Assembly (NCBI GenBank): GCA_028283025.1
Contig: JAPYNO010000006.1
Coordinates: forward strand, 1-47,867
Origin: Pseudomonadales bacterium
Lineage (GTDB): Bacteria > Pseudomonadota > Gammaproteobacteria > Pseudomonadales > Azotimanducaceae
Direction of reading: 5' to 3'
DNA length: 47,867 nt
Part shown: positions 44,420 through 47,867 of the stretch, one piece after another
Layout: the number at the start of each line of letters is the position of its first letter
Position numbering within the stretch: position 1 is the first letter of the stretch
Position numbers and translations under genes: made by a program
The notes under the pieces: generated by a model
Seen by the model: the letters and a program-made list of their open reading frames with translations, nothing else
What the model was told of the DNA's origin: nothing
Database searches by the model: none

Positions 44420-45370
44420 TTAGTAATAGCGCCGCAAGTTCATTCCCGAATAGAGCGACGCCACCTCGTCGGCATAGCCATTGAACATGCGCGTGTCAAT
44501 GCGGTTGCCGAAGAACGACCCGTCGAGCCGCCGCTCGCTCGCCTGGCTCCAGCGCGGATGATCGACTTCAGGGTTGACGTTGGCGTAGAACCCATATTCC
44601 TGCGGCGCCGACAAATTCCAAGTGGTCTTGGGCTCCCTTGCGGTCAATCTAATCTTGACGATGCCTTTGATGCTCTTGAATCCGTATTTCCAAGGCACGA
44701 CGAGCCGCAGCGGCGCACCATTTTGCTTTGGCAGGACTTGGCCGTACATGCCGACAGCCAAAATAGCGAGCGGATGCATGGCTTCATCGATACGCAGCCC
44801 TTCGACATACGGAAAGTCGATGGAACTGAAAAAGCCACTTGACCGCTGACCAGGCATCTCGGAAGGCCGGTAGAGGGTGGTGAATTCGACATACTTGGCA
44901 TCGCCTGTGGGCTCAAAGCGTTGAAGCACCGCTTGAAGCGGAATGCCGATCCACGGAATCACCATCGACCAGGCTTCCACACAGCGCAAGCGATAGACGC
45001 GCTCTTCAAAGCTATGCGGTCGCAGGATGTCCTCAAGCGCATACATGCCGGGCTTGCCGACTTCACCGACAATCTCGACGCTCCATGGGTCAATAGTGAG
45101 GCCGGGCGCATGTTTCGCAGGGTCTGATTTGTCGGTGCCAAATTCGTAGTAGTTGTTGTGGCTGTTGGCAAGATCAAACGGCGTGATGGCCTCAGTGAAC
45201 TTAGGGTTGCCGAGTCCGCTCGGAATCTTGTCGGCAAGAAAACTTGAGGCGAGCGCTGGCGTTGCGAGCAGGCTCGCAGCGGTCACGCCGATAAAATGCC
45301 TTCGTGATCGATAGACCGATTCGGGGGTGATCTCACTTGGCTGAATCCTTGCTTGCCTCTTGATCAACAT
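44420..45370 (-). CDS. msrP: Protein-methionine-sulfoxide reductase catalytic subunit
   Basis: A 316-residue molybdopterin enzyme (YedY). A Tat signal (RSRRHFIGVTAASLL) leads the mature protein. The molybdenum ligand Cys is in LRCVEAWSMVIPW, and PLRLVVPWKYGFKSIK and the GGAP-like NGAP segment follow. AGGAGA upstream of ATG 45370 supports the start. With MsrQ it repairs oxidised methionines in the periplasm. The 5' end overlaps pssA by 38 bp. Confidence 0.92.
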   Translation of the reverse strand: MLIKRQARIQPSEITPESVYRSRRHFIGVTAASLLATPALASSFLADKIPSGLGNPKFTEAITPFDLANSHNNYYEFGTDKSDPAKHAPGLTIDPWSVEIVGEVGKPGMYALEDILRPHSFEERVYRLRCVEAWSMVIPWIGIPLQAVLQRFEPTGDAKYVEFTTLYRPSEMPGQRSSGFFSSIDFPYVEGLRIDEAMHPLAILAVGMYGQVLPKQNGAPLRLVVPWKYGFKSIKGIVKIRLTAREPKTTWNLSAPQEYGFYANVNPEVDHPRWSQASERRLDGSFFGNRIDTRMFNGYADEVASLYSGMNLRRYY

Positions 45371-46172
45371 CGGCAGTGTTCTCCTGTGTCTGTGTTGAGC
45401 TTGACGCCTTTCTTGAATGAGGCGCACTGAACCATTGTACGGGCCCGGAAGCAGCATACAAGGCGAAGATCGCCAACAGCACCGCTGGCGGGTCGATGAG
45501 AATGAGCGCGAATGCGATGGCCACCGCGACGAGCACCGTGAACGGCACCCGACTCGCCAATCGAAACGCCTTCGGCGATACATAAGCGATATTGCTGACC
45601 ATGAGGGTGGCCGCAATCAACACCACCAGCGATAGCACAATGCCAAGCGTCACCGAGTCCGTCGGGCCGTCCCCAGTCCATTCAACGCACAGCCACACGC
45701 TGCTTGCGACGAGCCCCGCGCCTGCCGGGCTCGCAAGGCCTGTGAAGTACTCCAATGCCGCGCCAAGATTAAAGCGTGCGAGGCGCAGCGCGACGCACGC
45801 CACATAGACAAACGTCACCACCCACCCGACCTGCCCGAGGTTCGACAAGGCGTACATGAAAGCCATGAGCCCAGGCGCAACGCCAAAGGACACCATGTCC
45901 GAAAGGCTGTCGTATTCCGCACCGAAATCACTCTCGGTGTGGGTGTAGCGCGCCACGCGACCATCGGCGAAATCGAGCACCATGGCGGCGAGCACGGCGA
46001 GCGCCGCAGCCTCAAAGTCGCCATTGACCGAAGCGATGATCGTGTAGAAGCCAGCGAACAGCGACCCAGTTGTCAACAGATTCGGCAGCAAATAAATGCC
46101 GCGGCGCTTGGCGCCAGGCTGGCGCGTCCGCGTCGGCACCTTGAGCAGAGTTCTCCAGCGACGAGCTGCCAT
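45333..46172 (-). CDS. pssA: CDP-diacylglycerol--serine O-phosphatidyltransferase
   Basis: A 279-residue membrane enzyme. The CDP-alcohol motif is DGRVARYTHTESDFGAEYDS followed by LSDMVSFG, with the required D-G-x2-A-R-x8-G-x3-D-x3-D spacing. Several hydrophobic segments follow, and a polar, Ser/Thr/Gln-rich tail of about 25 residues. It makes phosphatidylserine for phosphatidylethanolamine. It lies 15 bp after ilvC. Confidence 0.9.
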   Translation of the reverse strand: MAARRWRTLLKVPTRTRQPGAKRRGIYLLPNLLTTGSLFAGFYTIIASVNGDFEAAALAVLAAMVLDFADGRVARYTHTESDFGAEYDSLSDMVSFGVAPGLMAFMYALSNLGQVGWVVTFVYVACVALRLARFNLGAALEYFTGLASPAGAGLVASSVWLCVEWTGDGPTDSVTLGIVLSLVVLIAATLMVSNIAYVSPKAFRLASRVPFTVLVAVAIAFALILIDPPAVLLAIFALYAASGPVQWFSAPHSRKASSSTQTQENTADVDQEASKDSAK

Positions 46173-46187
46173 GGCGTTTGCTTCGCG

Positions 46188-47222
<1,035 letters not shown>

Positions 47223-47257
47223 CTATGCTGTGGTGTGACTTTCGTGTGATAGCGCGG

Positions 47258-47752
47258 CTACTTGATCCGCAGCGTGCGGGTGCCACGAGCGATGCCAGTG
47301 ATGCCGCTACGGACGACCTCAAGCACCAGCTTGGGGTCGATGGCTTCGATAAAGCTGCTCAGTTTTTCGTCGGCACCGACGAGTTGAATGGTGAAGGTTG
47401 ATGCGGTGACATCGACAATCGAGGCGCGAAATATATCGGCCATGCGCTTCATTTCCGCGCGCGTCAAGCCCTCTGCGTGCACTTTGATGAGCATGATTTC
47501 GCGCACCAAATGACGATGCTCGGATAGATCATCGACTTTCACCACCTCGATGATCTTATTGAGATGCTTGGTGATTTGCTCGACGCCAGCATCGTCAGCA
47601 TCGGTCTCGATGGTCATGCGCGACAGCGTTTCGTCCTCGGTGCGCGATACCGTGAGGCTGTCGATGTTGTAGTTTCGCTGCGCAAAGAGGCCAGTCACGC
47701 GCGACAAGGCCCCTGCTTCGTTTTCAATGAGTACCGCAATAATGCGACGCAT
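47258..47752 (-). CDS. ilvH: Acetolactate synthase small (regulatory) subunit
   Basis: A 164-residue regulatory subunit. An N-terminal ACT domain (IIAVLIENEAGALSRVTGLFA, RNYNIDSLTV) is followed by a second ALS-SS domain (REIMLIKVHAEG, and FTIQLVGADEKLSSFIE). It binds valine and activates the large subunit. The large-subunit gene (ilvI) would be expected upstream, beyond the repeat at 47758 and outside this window. Confidence 0.93.
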   Translation of the reverse strand: MRRIIAVLIENEAGALSRVTGLFAQRNYNIDSLTVSRTEDETLSRMTIETDADDAGVEQITKHLNKIIEVVKVDDLSEHRHLVREIMLIKVHAEGLTRAEMKRMADIFRASIVDVTASTFTIQLVGADEKLSSFIEAIDPKLVLEVVRSGITGIARGTRTLRIK

Positions 47753-47757
47753 GGGCT

Positions 47758-47867
47758 CTAGTGTCCTGTCCGGCTAATTCGTGTAATTATTCTTGGCCAT
47801 TTCGCCCCTTGGCTGCGTTGCTCCGCCTTATGTCACCGGGTACATCCATGTACCCGGCCCTGCGGGC
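47758..47867. repeat. Right-end dispersed intergenic repeat
   Basis: Starts 5 bp upstream of the ilvH ATG with CTAGTGTCCTGTCC (47758-47771), the exact reverse complement of the left-end repeat terminus. A perfect hairpin (47836-47845 with 47848-47857) has a CATCCATG centre, as does hairpin four at 37619-37638. GGCTGCGTTGC occurs between them. It continues past the window end. Confidence 0.65.

Overview
The window looks like chromosomal DNA of a free-living, probably marine gammaproteobacterium. The evidence is the ilvIHC-pssA-msrPQ arrangement, a FabY-type ketosynthase, a HolD-like protein next to rimI, an oadGAB sodium pump, a NagB-II/GntR amino-sugar operon and several TonB-dependent receptors. 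No sequence here fixes the genus. Both ends of the window lie in dispersed intergenic repeats carrying the same terminal 14-mer in opposite orientation, as expected if this is a metagenomic contig broken at repeats.

Layout. (1) 260-1839: an EthD-like protein and two NTF2/SnoaL-like proteins. (2) 1882-12268: a zinc-acquisition block. It holds a Zur/Fur repressor, an unlisted 51-residue membrane protein, a complete metal ABC transporter, two COG0523 GTPases (the second with a large internal in-frame deletion), a WD40 propeller, a siderophore-type TonB receptor and a PepSY membrane protein. Two Zur-box-like palindromes sharing an identical 13-mer control both halves. (3) 12323-15276: a ketosteroid-dehydrogenase-like flavoprotein overlapping a NamZ/DUF1343 muramidase-like gene. 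(4) 15258-24679: a PhoX-like protein and a Caulobacter-type TonB receptor, divergent from a BadF-family amino-sugar kinase, followed by a tightly coupled murQ-gntR-nagB(II)-nagA operon. This is probably a muropeptide/amino-sugar scavenging locus. (5) 24856-27217: a luciferase-like monooxygenase and a second flavoprotein.

(6) 27269-31525: an AT-richer island with a phospholipase-D-type restriction nuclease and two related DNA methyltransferases, resembling BfiI-type restriction-modification, next to tRNA-Arg(CCT). (7) 31723-37501: a DUF5916 outer-membrane protein, oadB-oadA-oadG and a 46-residue membrane protein. (8) 37523-37670: five tandem hairpins, then tRNA-Arg(ACG), ygfZ and fabY. A shortened inverted copy of the hairpin element lies after fabY and overlaps the rimI stop codon. 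(9) 40666-47752, all on the minus strand: ilvH, ilvC, pssA, msrP, msrQ, a DUF4212/SSS symporter pair, a HolD-like protein and rimI, mostly overlapping or nearly so.

The points most worth a second look are the Zur regulon (small membrane protein, deleted GTPase, WD40 partner), the PLD/two-methyltransferase system and the composite hairpin repeat. All functions are read from motifs and context. No database search was possible.
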